Part shown: positions 63,164-64,000 of the stretch, in pieces
How the letters are laid out: each line of letters starts with the position of its first letter
How positions within the stretch are numbered: position 1 is the first letter of the stretch
The notes under the pieces: model-generated
The model's input: the letters and a program-made list of their open reading frames with translations, nothing else
What the model was told of the DNA's origin: nothing
The model's database searches: none
Position numbers and translations under genes: made by a program
Assembly: GCA_002840905.1 (NCBI GenBank)
Contig: PHDD01000016.1
Coordinates: 1-64,000, forward strand
DNA: 64,000 bases
Direction: 5' to 3'
DNA from: Bacteroidetes bacterium HGW-Bacteroidetes-4
GTDB taxonomy: Bacteria > Bacteroidota > Bacteroidia > Bacteroidales > SZUA-534

Positions 63164-64000
63164 ATGCAATATACCGGCAGCAATAAACCCGTTGTTAAGC
63201 TTCTGCTGGAGCAATGTTTTATTCATGGAATAAAACAGGTAGTCATTGCTCCCGGTTCGCGTAATGCCCCTTTAATTATTTCGTTTGCCAATCATCCCGG
63301 ATTCACTTGTTATTCTATTCCCGACGAACGCAGTGCCGGATTTTATGCCCTGGGAATGGCGCGTCAGCTAAATGAGCCGGTAGCTGTGGTTTGCACTTCG
63401 GGAACTGCAGTTTTAAACCTGGCTCCTGCACTTACCGAAGCGTATTATCAGGAAATACCTGTAATTGCTATTACAGCCGATCGCCCACCCGAATGGATCG
63501 ATCAGGAAGATGGCCAAACCATTCGTCAGGAATTTATCTTTCAGAATCACATACGCTCTTCCGTTTCACTGCCATCAGGACTTCAGGATTGCGATTTAAT
63601 GAATGCACGAGCTATGCTCGATCAGGCTTTAGTCAAAGCACACGGGTATCCCAAAGGTCCTGTACATATCAATGTACCTTTTCACGAGCCGCTTTACGAA
63701 ACCCAGTCCTGGTCTTTTGAGGTACAAACAGGAGTTTTTGAGCCTCAAATAAAATCGAATTATGCTGAAGTTAAAAGCGAAGTATTGCAACAAGTAAGTC
63801 TATTTCAAAAAATTCTGATAATAGTTGGAGTTAAGCTTCCCAATAAGGAAATTGAACAATGGTTAAACCGTCTGGCTGATAATAAAAAGTTTGTTGTACT
63901 CGCTCCGGCTTCGGCCAACATTCGGGGAGCAAACATCCTAAACCTGGCCGAAGCACTGGCTTTATCGCTGAATGCCAATCAGGATCTGAGTTTAAAACCC
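63164..64000 (+). CDS. menD: MenD, SEPHCHC synthase (partial, cut by the window end)
   Basis: The first 279 codons are in view, beginning MQYTGSNKPVVKLLLEQC. HGIKQVVIAPGSRNAPLI, IPDERSAGFYALGMA (thiamine diphosphate Glu) and VVCTSGTAVLNLAPAL, then AYYQEIPVIAITADRPPEW, are characteristic of 2-succinyl-5-enolpyruvyl-6-hydroxy-3-cyclohexene-1-carboxylate synthase. It condenses isochorismate with 2-oxoglutarate using thiamine diphosphate. Follows menF by 2 bases. The gene continues beyond 64000. Confidence 0.92.
   Translation, partial: MQYTGSNKPVVKLLLEQCFIHGIKQVVIAPGSRNAPLIISFANHPGFTCYSIPDERSAGFYALGMARQLNEPVAVVCTSGTAVLNLAPALTEAYYQEIPVIAITADRPPEWIDQEDGQTIRQEFIFQNHIRSSVSLPSGLQDCDLMNARAMLDQALVKAHGYPKGPVHINVPFHEPLYETQSWSFEVQTGVFEPQIKSNYAEVKSEVLQQVSLFQKILIIVGVKLPNKEIEQWLNRLADNKKFVVLAPASANIRGANILNLAEALALSLNANQDLSLKP

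Overview
The window looks like a chromosomal segment of a Bacteroidota bacterium, most plausibly from Bacteroidales/Marinilabiliales-type relatives; that finer placement is a guess. The reasons are the block rpmB-rpmG-DUF4295-ftsY-rimO, -7 promoter boxes of the TAnnTTTG type, an LptD-like protein next to an N-acetylmuramoyl-L-alanine amidase and an MCE protein, a DPP III with the HECLGH motif known from Bacteroides, a GFDIA-type GHMP kinase, and frequent lipoprotein signals. Coding density is high and the DNA is moderately AT-rich. I saw no rRNA, tRNA, CRISPR array or recognisable transposase.

Layout. 0-7 kb is an accessory island read leftwards: a very large exonuclease-RecQ-UvrD fusion helicase, then a PD-(D/E)xK-like DUF5655 protein translationally coupled to a uracil-DNA-glycosylase-like protein. 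Three structured inverted-repeat elements separate these units, and the outer ends of neighbouring elements match each other across the cargo. This resembles integron-type cassettes, although no integrase is in view. 7-8.7 kb holds one unrecognised helical protein and a 42-bp tandem repeat. 8.7-24.7 kb is housekeeping: msrB, map, an aminotransferase, a PlsC-type acyltransferase, a BASS transporter, rimO, ftsY, DUF4295, rpmG, rpmB, cinA, lptD, an amidase, an MCE protein and dnaA. 24.7-36.4 kb carries a LysM/ligand-binding protein, pyrD, an XRE regulator with a cluster of operator-like palindromes, a glycerate kinase beside a glucosyl-3-phosphoglycerate-synthase-like enzyme, a CBM9-like lipoprotein, a YqaA-type protein, mntP and DPP III.

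36.6-50.1 kb is a 12-gene rightward run: an FNR-like reductase, two methylthiotransferases (MiaB-like and MtaB-like), methylcrotonyl-CoA carboxylase beta, methylglutaconyl-CoA hydratase, carboxylase alpha with biotin domain, acyl-CoA dehydrogenase, HMG-CoA reductase, a GHMP kinase, diphosphomevalonate decarboxylase and mevalonate kinase. Read as a pathway it takes leucine-derived isovaleryl-CoA to HMG-CoA and directly on to mevalonate and isopentenyl diphosphate, with neither HMG-CoA synthase nor HMG-CoA lyase in the cluster. This is the most interesting metabolic feature.

50-64 kb holds NDH-2, lipA, a second FNR-like reductase, a DUF4173 membrane protein, a methyltransferase, a PutP-type symporter, a small coiled-coil membrane protein with an OmpA protein, tag, a lipocalin, a DUF116 protein overlapping isopentenyl-diphosphate isomerase, and the start of a menaquinone operon (thioesterase, menF, menD cut by the window end). 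Isoprenoid supply (mevalonate genes, idi) and its use (menaquinone) thus lie within about 18 kb. An inverted pair of dispersed repeats at 55.8 and 59.1 kb supplies near-identical C-terminal tails to two unrelated proteins, the symporter and Tag.
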